64,000 nt of DNA, from positions 112,026-176,025 of the forward strand of contig NZ_JASKLS010000013.1 of assembly GCF_030124375.1 (NCBI RefSeq). The letters are read 5' to 3'. This DNA is from Sinorhizobium sp. 6-70 (GTDB taxonomy: Bacteria; Pseudomonadota; Alphaproteobacteria; Rhizobiales; Rhizobiaceae). Shown piece after piece: positions 7,396 to 15,502 of this stretch; within the stretch, counting starts at the first letter, position 1, and every line of letters begins with the position of its first letter. The notes under the pieces were generated by a model. The model had not been told where the DNA came from and searched no databases. It was given only the letters and a program-made list of their open reading frames with translations. The position numbers were made by a program, and so were the translations under genes.

Positions 7396-10152
7396 TCAGC
7401 CCTCGGCAACGGCGTTACCGACTGTTTCCTGCCTTGCTATCTGGCGCTCGAGTGCCTTGACCAACTGGGACCTGCTGTTTGCGCCCTTGTTTACCACCGC
7501 GACCGCTCGATCGCGCAGCCATATCAATTCGTTCGAAGAGAGGTCCTTCGACGTGACCACCACGACCGGGATGTTCTGCAGCTCCGGAGTCCTCTGCATC
7601 TCGCTCAGCGTTTGGAATCCGTCCATCTCCGGCATCAGAAGATCGAGCAGGACGAGGCGCGGCTGCAGCCGCTTCATCATTTCCAGGCCGCGAATACCGT
7701 CACCTGCCTCGTGGACAGTCCAGTTCCTCTTCACCAGAATGCGCCGGAGAAAGTCGCGTGAAGCCTGGTCGTCGTCGATGACCAGCACGTCGCGGTTGCC
7801 GCCGCCGTGCGCCTCGATCGTCCGGATCAGCTTGTCGGTGTCGATCGGCTTCGTCAGATATTCGACTGCGCCGAGCGAGAGGCCGAGTTCGCGATCCGCC
7901 AGGATCGTCGCCAGGATCACAGGGATCGTGCATAGTTCCGGATCGCTCTTCAACGTGCGCAGCACCGACCAGCCGTCCTGATGGGGCATGATGATGTCGA
8001 GGATGATCGCGGCCGGCCTATGCTTTCGAGCGGCGGCTATTCCTTCCGCCCCGCTTGCCGCCTCGATCGAGGCGAGCCCCGCCTCGGCGAGCGCCTTTGC
8101 GATCAGGGTTCTCGCAGCCGGTTCGTCGTCAATGATGAGGGCGGTGCGACCCGGCTGCAAAGTCGGCGCCGGCTCGGCCGTTCGAGGCTCCTCGGCTTCT
8201 CGCCCGCACTGCGCCGGCACCTCCATCGTGAAGACAGAGCCTTTCCCGACTTCGCTTTCGACGGTGACGATACCGCCGATCATGTGACTGAAGCTGCGGG
8301 TGATACTCAGGCCCAGCCCGGTGCCGCCGTAGTTGCGGGTGGTGGAGGCATCGGCCTGCGTGAAGGCGTTGAAGAGCCGTTCCCGCTGCTCCGGCGTCAT
8401 GCCGATCCCCGTATCGGATACCTTGAATACCAGCCAGTCGCCGTCGGCGCGCCCCTCGCGCCGGACCGAGAGCGTGACCCGGCCGCCATTGGTGAATTTC
8501 GCCGCGTTGCTGAGCAGGTTGAAAAGATTCTGGCGCAGCTTGGTCTGGTCGGAGTGCATCTGCCCAAGATCGGCCCCAAGGTCTTCTATGAAATCGTTCC
8601 GGTTCCTCGCCATCAGCGGTGCGACGGTGGCGGCGACGTCGCGGAGCAATTCGGCCACGTCGAAAGTCTCGAGGAAAACCTCCATCTTGTTCGCCTCGAT
8701 CTTCGACAGGTCAAGGATGTCGTTGATGAGCGAGAGAAGGTGCCGGCCGGCAGACGCAATTTTCTCGAGGTCCGGGACAAGCTCGCGGTCCTCGTGGTCG
8801 CGTGCCTCTTCGATCAGCATTTCGCTGTAGCCGATGATTGCGTTCAGCGGCGTGCGCAGCTCGTGGCTCATGGAGGCGAGAAAACGGCTCTTGGCCTCGT
8901 TTGCCGATTCCGCATGGCTCTTCGCCCGCTCGAGCTCGACTTGCCTCTGCTTGAGTTCGGTGATGTCGGTATAGACCGCGACGGTCCCGCCATCGGGGAT
9001 CTTGCGCTTGCTGATGCGGACCCATTTATCACCGAACCGCTTCTCGTCGACCAGGCCAGCGGGATCCCTGTGGAGGCGCAGCCGCTCCGCGATCCACTCC
9101 TCCGGCGATTTGCCTTCGAGGTCTACTTGCCCTCTTTCCAGGTTCTGCTCCACGATTTCGCGGAAGCTCTTGCCACGAAGCGCTGACGGCTTATGGCTCG
9201 GGAAGATTTCGCAATATTTGCTGTTGGCGACCAGGATTCGGTCATCCGGATCGTAGAGGACGAACCCGTCGGAAATCACCTCGAGCGCCGCGGAGATCGT
9301 CCGCCTCTGCCGTTCTGCCTCGTCCTCGAGCTTCTCCTTTTCGATCGCGCCTTCTCGGAAAAGCGAAAGCGTCTTCGCCATCGCTCCAAAATCGTCGCCG
9401 CCCTCCTGGGGTATCTCGACGTCATAGCGTCCTTCCGTCAGCTCGCCGACAACACGACTGAGGCGCCGGAGCGGACCGACGATCGAGCGCAGGACAAGAA
9501 GAGTAAGAAGCGAGCCGACCAGAACCACGACGCCGACGAGGACGGCGGCTGCCGTTGCGGTCTTCTGCGTTTGCGCGACGACCTCGTTGCGGGCGGCATC
9601 GGCATCGGCTCTTACCTGCTCGACGAGCCTGTTGAGATCCGCGTCGACGTTGCCGCTGTGGGTGCGCGCCTTTGCCAGGAAGGCGTTGCCGACGATGCGG
9701 TTGTCCTGAGTATAGCTATCCGTTGCCTGGAGCGCCGTCTCGACATAGGCGTTGACCTCCGTGCGGATTTTCTCGACCGCGTCGGGCGAGTGCTCCGCAA
9801 GACGCTGCAACTGAACCTGCAGGCGTTCACGGGCCTCGTCGGCGTTGCGTTGCGAGTTCATCAGCAGGCTGACCGAGAGGTCGGTCAGCCAGTATCTGAG
9901 GTCTCCGAAGGCGACGTGCGCCGCAGCCGCCGAATCGGCGCGATCGAACAGTTCCCTTGTCTCGGCCATCTGCTCGGCGCTGCGGTAGAGCGCCTGGGTG
10001 AGAAAAACCGATGAGAGGATCAAACTGATCAGGCCGGCGGCGGTCAGCGCCGCGACGCGGGCCGAGATCGGCAGATTGGCAAGCCGGCTGGCGAGGCTCC
10101 TGGCCGGCGCCGGGGCAGCCTCGATCGACCGCTGCTGCCCCAACGCGCTCAT
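7396..10152 (-). CDS. Hybrid sensor histidine kinase with two receiver domains
   Basis: Inner-membrane hybrid kinase of 918 residues. In order: first transmembrane helix at about 33-53, helical periplasmic region to about 200, second helix 201-221, HAMP 222-275, PAS about 285-395, dimerisation domain with phosphoacceptor His near 430 (SMSHELRTPLNAIIGYSEM), ATPase domain 500-650 with NAAKF, DTGIGM and GGTGLGLS, then receivers at about 669-785 (LDIIMPHQDG) and 788-905 (LDLLMPEMDG). It overlaps the upstream haem-protein gene by ATGA, which suggests that the exported protein is its sensory partner. Downstream targets are probably the receiver and cyclase genes. Confidence 0.93.
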   Translation of the reverse strand: MSALGQQRSIEAAPAPARSLASRLANLPISARVAALTAAGLISLILSSVFLTQALYRSAEQMAETRELFDRADSAAAAHVAFGDLRYWLTDLSVSLLMNSQRNADEARERLQVQLQRLAEHSPDAVEKIRTEVNAYVETALQATDSYTQDNRIVGNAFLAKARTHSGNVDADLNRLVEQVRADADAARNEVVAQTQKTATAAAVLVGVVVLVGSLLTLLVLRSIVGPLRRLSRVVGELTEGRYDVEIPQEGGDDFGAMAKTLSLFREGAIEKEKLEDEAERQRRTISAALEVISDGFVLYDPDDRILVANSKYCEIFPSHKPSALRGKSFREIVEQNLERGQVDLEGKSPEEWIAERLRLHRDPAGLVDEKRFGDKWVRISKRKIPDGGTVAVYTDITELKQRQVELERAKSHAESANEAKSRFLASMSHELRTPLNAIIGYSEMLIEEARDHEDRELVPDLEKIASAGRHLLSLINDILDLSKIEANKMEVFLETFDVAELLRDVAATVAPLMARNRNDFIEDLGADLGQMHSDQTKLRQNLFNLLSNAAKFTNGGRVTLSVRREGRADGDWLVFKVSDTGIGMTPEQRERLFNAFTQADASTTRNYGGTGLGLSITRSFSHMIGGIVTVESEVGKGSVFTMEVPAQCGREAEEPRTAEPAPTLQPGRTALIIDDEPAARTLIAKALAEAGLASIEAASGAEGIAAARKHRPAAIILDIIMPHQDGWSVLRTLKSDPELCTIPVILATILADRELGLSLGAVEYLTKPIDTDKLIRTIEAHGGGNRDVLVIDDDQASRDFLRRILVKRNWTVHEAGDGIRGLEMMKRLQPRLVLLDLLMPEMDGFQTLSEMQRTPELQNIPVVVVTSKDLSSNELIWLRDRAVAVVNKGANSRSQLVKALERQIARQETVGNAVAEG

Positions 10153-10907
10153 TTGAACAAGACGATGCTGATGGCACCGCCCAGGTCACCTGCTTTCCCG
10201 CCCTCCTTCGGGTAGCCGGTGACGTCGATCTCGCCCTTCGGCGAACCGTGACAGGAAAGACAGGACTCCGTGTAGTATTCCGGCAGCAGCATCCGGAAGG
10301 CAGGGCGGCCGTTTACCTTCGTCACTTCGGTATGGGCCTCACTCTTCGGCTTCTGCGGGTCGGAGAGGATTTCAGTGATGACCTGGGTCTCCCAGGCATC
10401 GGGAAGCGACTTGCGGTTACGCACCAGGACTTCCGGCGCGGTTACGCGAACCAGTGCCTCGTTTCCCACCTTGGCGGCGAATTTCTCGTTCATCAGGCGC
10501 GCAAAAACGGCCGGCACAAAACCCTTGAACCCGATGCCGGGACGGTTGATGTCGTCCTGCTCTTCGTCGACGACCTCACGCATGGCCTCGACTTGCGCCT
10601 GCAGCAGTTTGCGGTCGCGTTCGGCGAGATCGTCGGTGATCAGCGGATGGCCGGTGCGCTTGGCATAGAGCGCAATCGCCTCTGCCGTGAAACGGTCGCC
10701 ATCGAGATGCTTGTCGCCGACGGCCGGATCATTGATGAGCGACTGATAATTCGAAAGGACGCTCCGGGCCGCCCTCAGCAAGTCGGCGAGCCGCTCCCCG
10801 GTCGCCACATCGGCGGCCTCTTGAGCCGCCACCGAAGACGACAAGAGCAGACACCCGCACAAGACGGTGAAAATGCGGTTTCGCGCCAAAGCTACAAGGG
10901 CTTCCAT
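10149..10907 (-). CDS. Exported DUF3365 protein with haem c-type motif
   Basis: Secreted or periplasmic 252-residue protein: signal peptide (hydrophobic TVLCGCLLLSSSVAAQ, cleavage after about residue 28) followed by a DUF3365/Tll0287-like domain. A single CLSCH motif at 216-220 fits covalent haem c attachment. The start at 10907 is preferred because the signal peptide begins there and GGGGGGAAAG precedes it; an upstream ATG would add 23 odd residues. Its stop overlaps the hybrid kinase start, so the two are co-translated. Likely role: redox or gas sensor that feeds the kinase (inference from context; DUF3365 domains are found attached to or beside signalling proteins). Confidence 0.8.
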   Translation of the reverse strand: MEALVALARNRIFTVLCGCLLLSSSVAAQEAADVATGERLADLLRAARSVLSNYQSLINDPAVGDKHLDGDRFTAEAIALYAKRTGHPLITDDLAERDRKLLQAQVEAMREVVDEEQDDINRPGIGFKGFVPAVFARLMNEKFAAKVGNEALVRVTAPEVLVRNRKSLPDAWETQVITEILSDPQKPKSEAHTEVTKVNGRPAFRMLLPEYYTESCLSCHGSPKGEIDVTGYPKEGGKAGDLGGAISIVLFK

Positions 10908-11148
10908 TGTCTTTCCCCCCCCGAGAGGAAGCGCAAGTGGGAAAGATAGCACAGCAAGACCGCTGGAAGGAGTCATCTATGGAACATGCTGGCCGTTGAA
11001 GTGGGCGAAGGGACGAGCGTGCGGGTGGACTTGTTTCAGCGGGGCTGCGAGGAGCAGGTCCGGGGCGCCCTATTGGGATCTCGAATCCTGCGCGATCGAG
11101 GCAGCGTGCGATGCGCTGGGGCAAATGCATGCAGGATGGCGAAGTGTC

Positions 11149-11173
11149 GGAACAAGCGATTTTCTCCGGAGTT
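11149..11173 (+). promoter_or_regulatory. EcfG-type promoter candidate for the BrkB gene
   Basis: GGAAC at 11149-11153, 16 bases, AGTT at 11170-11173, against consensus GGAAC-N16-CGTT (one mismatch). It lies about 50 bases before the BrkB start. The rest of the 317-base gap 10908-11224 shows no recognisable gene, only a small GAGAGGA/TCCTCTC inverted repeat at 11189-11205. Confidence 0.45.
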
Positions 11174-11224
11174 GCTTATGCATGCGGCGAGAGGAAGCTC
11201 CTCTCATCCATCGGCGGACAATCC

Positions 11225-12217
11225 ATGGGTACGAACGAAATCGATGTTGCCGAAAGGCTGGCGGCCGCGGAGCCGGGGAGGGGGCGGGATGCTGCTGCGC
11301 CGCGGGAAATACCTGCGAAGGGGCTGCGGGATGTCTTCTGGCGCGTGGTATCCGAAATCTCCGAGGAGCGAATCGTCCTGATCGCGGCCGGGGTGAGTTT
11401 CTATCTTCTGCTGGCGCTGTTTCCTGCACTGGCAGCCCTGGTCTCGATCTACGGGCTTGTCGCGGATCCATCAGCAATCGGCACCCACATGGGCGTGCTG
11501 GAAGCGTTGCTGCCGCCCGGGTCCTACGACCTGATCGCGGATCAGTTGCAGACGCTGACGACGCAGAAAACGTCCACGCTCGGCCTCAGCTTCCTGGTGA
11601 GCCTGCTGGTTTCCCTGTGGAGCGCCGCCAATGGCATGGCAGCGCTCTTCGACGCGATGAATGTCGCATATGGAGAAAGGGAAAAGAGGGGCATCCTGTC
11701 GAGAACCCTGCTGTGTCTTGTGTTTACCTTTGCAGCGCTGCTGTTCGCTGTCGCCCTGATCGTGGCGATCGGCGTCGTGCCGGCCGTGCTTGCCTATTTG
11801 TGGCTCGATCGTTGGGTGGAAGTTTTGACCAAGATGGCCAGATGGCCGGCTATTCTGCTGCTCGCGACGATCGGCACGGTCCTCATCTATCGCTTTGGGC
11901 CGAGCCGGGAACGCGCGAAACTCAGATGGCTGAACTGGGGCGCTGTATTCAGCACATTGTTATGGCTCGCTGCCTCCGCGATCTTTTCTTTCTATCTGGA
12001 ACACTTCGCCAACTACAACGCCACATACGGCGCTCTCGGCGCCCTTGCCGGGCTCATGATGTGGGTCTGGATCTCGGTGATCATCCTCATCGTGGGTGCA
12101 CTCATTAATGCCGAACTCGAGCACCAGACGGCGGTGGACTCCACGACAGGAAAGCCGCTGCCAATGGGCCAACGCGGCGCTTGCGTGGCCGACACGCTCG
12201 GGAAAGCCGTCGATTGA
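11225..12217 (+). CDS. YihY/BrkB family membrane protein
   Basis: Integral inner-membrane protein of 330 residues with about six membrane segments, belonging to the YihY/virulence-factor BrkB family (once annotated ribonuclease BN; transport or envelope role, function unsettled). Typical features are the first helix IVLIAAGVSFYLLLALFPAL, the amphipathic LWSAANGMAALFDAMNVAYG, and the final helices GLMMWVWISVIILIVGALINAELEHQ. The start at 11225 is chosen for GGCGGA six bases upstream and because the extra N-terminus of a longer frame looks non-coding. Possibly under general-stress control. Confidence 0.88.
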   Translation: MGTNEIDVAERLAAAEPGRGRDAAAPREIPAKGLRDVFWRVVSEISEERIVLIAAGVSFYLLLALFPALAALVSIYGLVADPSAIGTHMGVLEALLPPGSYDLIADQLQTLTTQKTSTLGLSFLVSLLVSLWSAANGMAALFDAMNVAYGEREKRGILSRTLLCLVFTFAALLFAVALIVAIGVVPAVLAYLWLDRWVEVLTKMARWPAILLLATIGTVLIYRFGPSRERAKLRWLNWGAVFSTLLWLAASAIFSFYLEHFANYNATYGALGALAGLMMWVWISVIILIVGALINAELEHQTAVDSTTGKPLPMGQRGACVADTLGKAVD

Positions 12218-12337
12218 CGGATATCGCACGCCAGCCTTGGGCCGCGGCACGAATGCCCCGGCCGCCTGCGGGAGGCATCGATGCCCGGTATTCCTCCCGC
12301 GTTCGTTTTACCTGACCGGCCTCGACAAAAGCGGCAC

Positions 12338-12766
12338 CTACGTGTTGACGACTTCCACGACGGTGACGTCGAAAACCAGATCCTCTCCGGCGAGCGGATG
12401 GTTGGAGTCCACTGTCACCTGGTCGTCCTCAACGCTGGTAACGGTGAACGCCAACTGACGGCCGTCCGCGGTGGTTGCTTGGAGCCTGGTCCCGATCTCG
12501 ACCCCGTCGGGAACCACGGAACGCGGCACCGTCTGCACCTGGGCGTCATCGTGAGGGCCGTAAGCTTGCTCGGCGGGAATGGCTACCGTGCTCGTTTCGC
12601 CGATGGTCATGCCGCTGATCTCGCGGTCGAGGCCGGGAATGATCTGGCCTGCGCCCACCTCGATTTCGAGCGGCTCCCGACCCTGCGAGGATTCGACTGC
12701 AGTGCCGTCTGCCAGCTTGGCAGTGTAGTGAATGCGAACGACATCGCCGTTTTTGACTTCGGTCAT
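12338..12766 (-). CDS. FKBP-type peptidyl-prolyl cis-trans isomerase (SlyD-like)
   Basis: Cytoplasmic prolyl isomerase or folding helper of 142 residues. FKBP features are VRIHYTAKLADGTAVESS, LEIEVGAGQIIPGLD and MTIGETSTVAIPAEQAYG, followed by an insert-in-flap region typical of SlyD-type short FKBPs (PRSVVPDGVEIG). The C-terminus lacks the His/Cys-rich metal tail of E. coli SlyD. A much longer open frame runs upstream but has no FKBP similarity; the ATG at 12766 follows AGAGGCAG. The gene is transcribed away from the stress operon; 12767-13053 lies between the divergent genes. Confidence 0.9.
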   Translation of the reverse strand: MTEVKNGDVVRIHYTAKLADGTAVESSQGREPLEIEVGAGQIIPGLDREISGMTIGETSTVAIPAEQAYGPHDDAQVQTVPRSVVPDGVEIGTRLQATTADGRQLAFTVTSVEDDQVTVDSNHPLAGEDLVFDVTVVEVVNT

Positions 12767-12979
12767 ATCTGCCTCTCGATGGATGTTGGAGTGATGATTG
12801 CGGTCGCTTGGCGAAAGGGCCGACCGCGGCGCGACATGCCGGTCTCTGCCGGCATCGGTACATGCGAGAACTAGGGCGCTGACGGCGAATGTAAACCGCG
12901 GGTCGATGCGCTTGCCTTCCCGGCCGCGTGGCAACGGCAGCAGCAACACAAGCAATTGCTTCGCAATTGGAACCGCCAG

Positions 12980-13004
12980 GGAACAAGGCTGCAAGTGGCT
13001 CGTT
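12980..13004 (+). promoter_or_regulatory. Perfect EcfG (RpoE2-type) general-stress promoter
   Basis: GGAAC at 12980-12984, exactly 16 bases, CGTT at 13001-13004. This matches the established alphaproteobacterial general-stress sigma consensus in every defined base and lies about 50 bases before the first gene of the 13054-15048 operon, whose products look like stress/envelope proteins. Confidence 0.8.
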
Positions 13005-13053
13005 TGATTGCAAATATGTGATCGATCCCGAATACGGGATGGGAGGAGCCAAA

Positions 13054-13665
13054 ATGAACAATGAACCAAGTGGCCGGGCGTCCGGCGATCCATTGCGGGT
13101 GCCTGCAACGACCCCGCAAGGTGTCGACGATGCCCATGGCGCGCAGTCCAGTGGAATTGAGGAGGGCGCGACAGATCGCAACCTGCAACAGGCGGTGCGT
13201 GAAGATCTGAACGACGTCCGGAAGTTTGCCGATGAGCAGGCGGAACAAGCCCGGGAAGCTGCAAGCCGCGCCGCCGAGCGTGAGAAGAACGTCGCAGCAC
13301 GCCAACTGAGCGGCGTCGCAATGGCCCTTGAGAAAGTCGGCTCCGAGCTTCAGCAGTCGGATCAACAGGCGCTTGGCCGCTACGCGCAACAAATCGGCAC
13401 CTCGCTTCACGGCTTGGCACGCGACATCGAGGGTCGCGACCTCGGCGAAGTTGCGGGCATGGCCGAAGACTTCGGCCGAAAGCAGCCGCTCGCCTTTCTC
13501 GGGATCGCGGCGATTGCCGGCCTGGCCGCCAGCCGGTTTCTGACCGCCTCGGCCCAGCGGCGCCCTCGCCGAACCGTTTCCCAACCGTCCTCCGCAGCAG
13601 AGCCAGAAAGTGGCCGGCCAAATGCAGGCGGGTGGAATTTTGAGGAGGAACAGTACAATGGCTAA
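13054..13665 (+). CDS. Helical protein with C-terminal membrane anchor (ElaB/YqjD-like)
   Basis: Not assigned to a named family with certainty. The 203-residue product has a polar N-terminus, a long Ala/Glu/Gln-rich helical or coiled-coil stretch (about 45-140, e.g. FADEQAEQAREAASRAAERE), then RKQPLAFLGIAAIAGLAASRFL, a short membrane segment placed as in the ElaB/YqjD ribosome- or membrane-associated stress proteins. Start ATG 13054 follows GGGAGGAG; longer frames enter the promoter. First gene of a three-gene stress operon and overlapping the next gene by eight bases. Confidence 0.8.
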   Translation: MNNEPSGRASGDPLRVPATTPQGVDDAHGAQSSGIEEGATDRNLQQAVREDLNDVRKFADEQAEQAREAASRAAEREKNVAARQLSGVAMALEKVGSELQQSDQQALGRYAQQIGTSLHGLARDIEGRDLGEVAGMAEDFGRKQPLAFLGIAAIAGLAASRFLTASAQRRPRRTVSQPSSAAEPESGRPNAGGWNFEEEQYNG

Positions 13666-14077
13666 CCATCGGGATGATCGCCCCCTATCGGAACTGATGA
13701 CCGGTTTGGTGGCGGATATATCCGGGCTTTTCCGCAAGGAAATCGATCTGGCAAAGACCGAGGCGTCCGAGACGTTGAACCGGGCGACAGGTGGCCTCGA
13801 GACGCTTCTTGTCGGCTTGATCTTCGCGATCGGCGCTATTGGCGTGCTGTTGAGCGCGGTGGTCCAGGGGCTGGCCGCGTATTTCGCGACGCGAGGCATC
13901 ACCGAACCGAATGCCGAAGCATTGTCCGCGGCCGTCGTCGGCGTCGTCGTGGGGTTGCTCTCCTGGGCAATGATTTCGCGCGGCCTGTCGACGATGAAAG
14001 GCAGCAGCCTCAAACTCGACAGGACGACAGCCTCCCTGCAGCGCGACGTGGACGTGTTTAAGGAGCAAGTGCGATGA
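13658..14077 (+). CDS. Phage holin family protein (YqjE-like, DUF1469)
   Basis: Small inner-membrane protein of 139 residues. The N-terminal amphipathic segment (LSELMTGLVADISGLFRKEI) is followed by two membrane helices (LLVGLIFAIGAIGVLLSAVV and AAVVGVVVGLLSWAMIS), the layout of the YqjE/holin-like superfamily that accompanies ElaB/YqjD-like genes. Not evidence for a prophage: no other phage gene is near. Start at 13658 has GAGGAGG in front and lies within the preceding gene's end. The stop overlaps the next start by ATGA. Confidence 0.82.
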   Translation: MANHRDDRPLSELMTGLVADISGLFRKEIDLAKTEASETLNRATGGLETLLVGLIFAIGAIGVLLSAVVQGLAAYFATRGITEPNAEALSAAVVGVVVGLLSWAMISRGLSTMKGSSLKLDRTTASLQRDVDVFKEQVR

Positions 14078-15048
14078 ACGAATCCCTCCACACACATTCG
14101 TCTGCAGAGCTGCAGCGAGAGATCGAGGCTGATCGCCAACGGATTGAAGAAAAGCTCCACGCCATCCAGGAACGCATGTCCCCGGGGCAGCTGATGGATG
14201 AAATGCTCGAATATGCCAAGACGAGCGGCGGAGCCGAATACCTCAGCAATCTCGGTGTCGCGCTCAAGGCAAATCCGATCCCCGTCGCCTTGATGGGCGT
14301 AAGCCTCGCCTGGCTGCTCGCCAATCCGGGGTCTCGCGCGCCCGGATTAAAGGATGACGACGACGGCGCGGACGACTATCCGCTCGCGACCGTGACGGGC
14401 TCCATAAGGCGCGTCGGACCTGTGGAGGCGAGCTTCGGCGAGCGCTACAGCCACTTCACGGATGAAAGCGGCAGTCGCTTCAGGGCCTTGACGGACACGG
14501 CCGATCGTCGGGCGGGCCACTTCGTCGACCCGAACGGCAATGTTTATCGCGGCTTCGCCGACGCAACGGGGAAGCAGATCGAAGACATACGCAACGAGGC
14601 CGGTGCCTTGTTTGACGAGGCTTCCGGTTGGGCATCCAGCAAATGGCGGCAGATGAGTGCCACTGCCGGTCGCCTGTCGGGCTCCCTTGCGGACACCGGC
14701 AAGTCCCTCGCCGGCCGTGCGCAAGATACCGGCCGATCGCTGCAGGAGGAGGGCGCACATCTCAATGCGGCTATCCTCAAGCATTTCCGCGACCAGCCGC
14801 TGGTCGGCGGCGCACTCGCCTTCGCGGTCGGTGCGGCGATAGGGGCCGCGCTGCCCCATACCGACACCGAGGACGAGGCCATGGGTGAGGCCGCTGACGA
14901 CGTGCGCAGTAATCTGGCGGCGCGGACGAATGCGGCAGTCGGCGACGCGATCGAGACAGGGCAGGAGGTCCTGGAAAAGACCGGCGATGCCATGCTTGAA
15001 GCGCACGACGCCGCCCGGGAGCGGTTACGCGAATCGTCCCGGGAATGA
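14074..15048 (+). CDS. DUF3618 domain-containing protein
   Basis: A 324-residue protein. The N-terminal region SSAELQREIEADRQRIEEKL and the following hydrophobic NPIPVALMGVSLAWLLAN match the DUF3618 layout (helix plus single membrane span). The remainder is a long Ala/Gly-rich amphipathic region resembling apolipoprotein-like or LEA-like helices (TGRSLQEEGAHLNAAILKHF), then QPLVGGALAFAVGAAIGAAL, a second short hydrophobic segment like the first gene's anchor. Last gene of the stress operon; translational coupling by ATGA. Likely role: membrane-associated stress protection, inferred from context only. Confidence 0.8.
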   Translation: MNESLHTHSSAELQREIEADRQRIEEKLHAIQERMSPGQLMDEMLEYAKTSGGAEYLSNLGVALKANPIPVALMGVSLAWLLANPGSRAPGLKDDDDGADDYPLATVTGSIRRVGPVEASFGERYSHFTDESGSRFRALTDTADRRAGHFVDPNGNVYRGFADATGKQIEDIRNEAGALFDEASGWASSKWRQMSATAGRLSGSLADTGKSLAGRAQDTGRSLQEEGAHLNAAILKHFRDQPLVGGALAFAVGAAIGAALPHTDTEDEAMGEAADDVRSNLAARTNAAVGDAIETGQEVLEKTGDAMLEAHDAARERLRESSRE

Positions 15049-15063
15049 CGTCCTGCTTTCATT

Positions 15064-15318
15064 TCAGGGGCTGCAATTGCTGATCGACCGGTTGGCCGGA
15101 TGACCGCAGGGCTGAGGGTGTCTCGCGCGGCTCGCCGCGCCGAGCAGGCCCTTGTGATCGGCTTGCGAACGACGCGCCGCCGAGGTCTCGATCCATTTCA
15201 CCAGCCAGCCGAACCCCTCCCATTCGGCACCGTCCAGTGGATCGGCAAAGGCGTCGCTTCTCTTTTTGCGCTGTTGGCCTACCAGTTCCCTATATAGGAT
15301 CGTCCATTGAAGTAGCAT
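15064..15318 (-). CDS. Hypothetical small protein (weak)
   Basis: An 84-residue open frame on the minus strand in the 454-base gap 15049-15502. Its middle part (DPLDGAEWEGFGWLVKWIET) has protein-like composition, but there is no good ribosome site and no recognised family; the C-terminus runs to just behind the DUF3618 gene. It may equally be non-coding. Otherwise the gap holds a palindromic repeat (15334-15436) and the LysR gene's leader. Confidence 0.3.
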   Translation of the reverse strand: MLLQWTILYRELVGQQRKKRSDAFADPLDGAEWEGFGWLVKWIETSAARRSQADHKGLLGAASRARHPQPCGHPANRSISNCSP

Positions 15319-15333
15319 CTCGTTGCTCCGGGC

Positions 15334-15436
15334 TGCTACAGCGCCGCGCGTCTTGCCAGACGCGCCAAGGACGCCGTAGCACTTTGAATTTGCTGCATGT
15401 TTCCTTAGGTGGGCTACGATTTAAGGAAACGTGCAG
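15334..15436 (-). repeat. RIME-like palindromic repeat, copy 1
   Basis: About 103 bases made of two imperfect inverted repeats: CTACAGCGCCGCGCGTC...GACGCGCCAAGGACG...GTAG, and GCATGTTTCCTTA...ATTTAAGGAAACGTGC, joined by GTAGCACTTTGAATT. The same two-module element occurs at 16411, 47173, 52072 and 53061. It is of the rhizobial intergenic mosaic type. Confidence 0.8.
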
Positions 15437-15502
15437 TAGCGTTGCCCGAAGGTGGTCCGTGAGGCAGTGCAACGGTAGAGGCAGAAACGAAAGCCATCTT
15501 TC

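Noticed and set aside
12767..13669. N-terminal extension of the FKBP gene
   Set aside because: The extension crosses the stress promoter and the first gene of the divergent operon, and has no family similarity; a good start exists at 12766.
13658..14077. Prophage holin
   Set aside because: The family name is misleading; there are no phage genes around and the neighbours are stress proteins.
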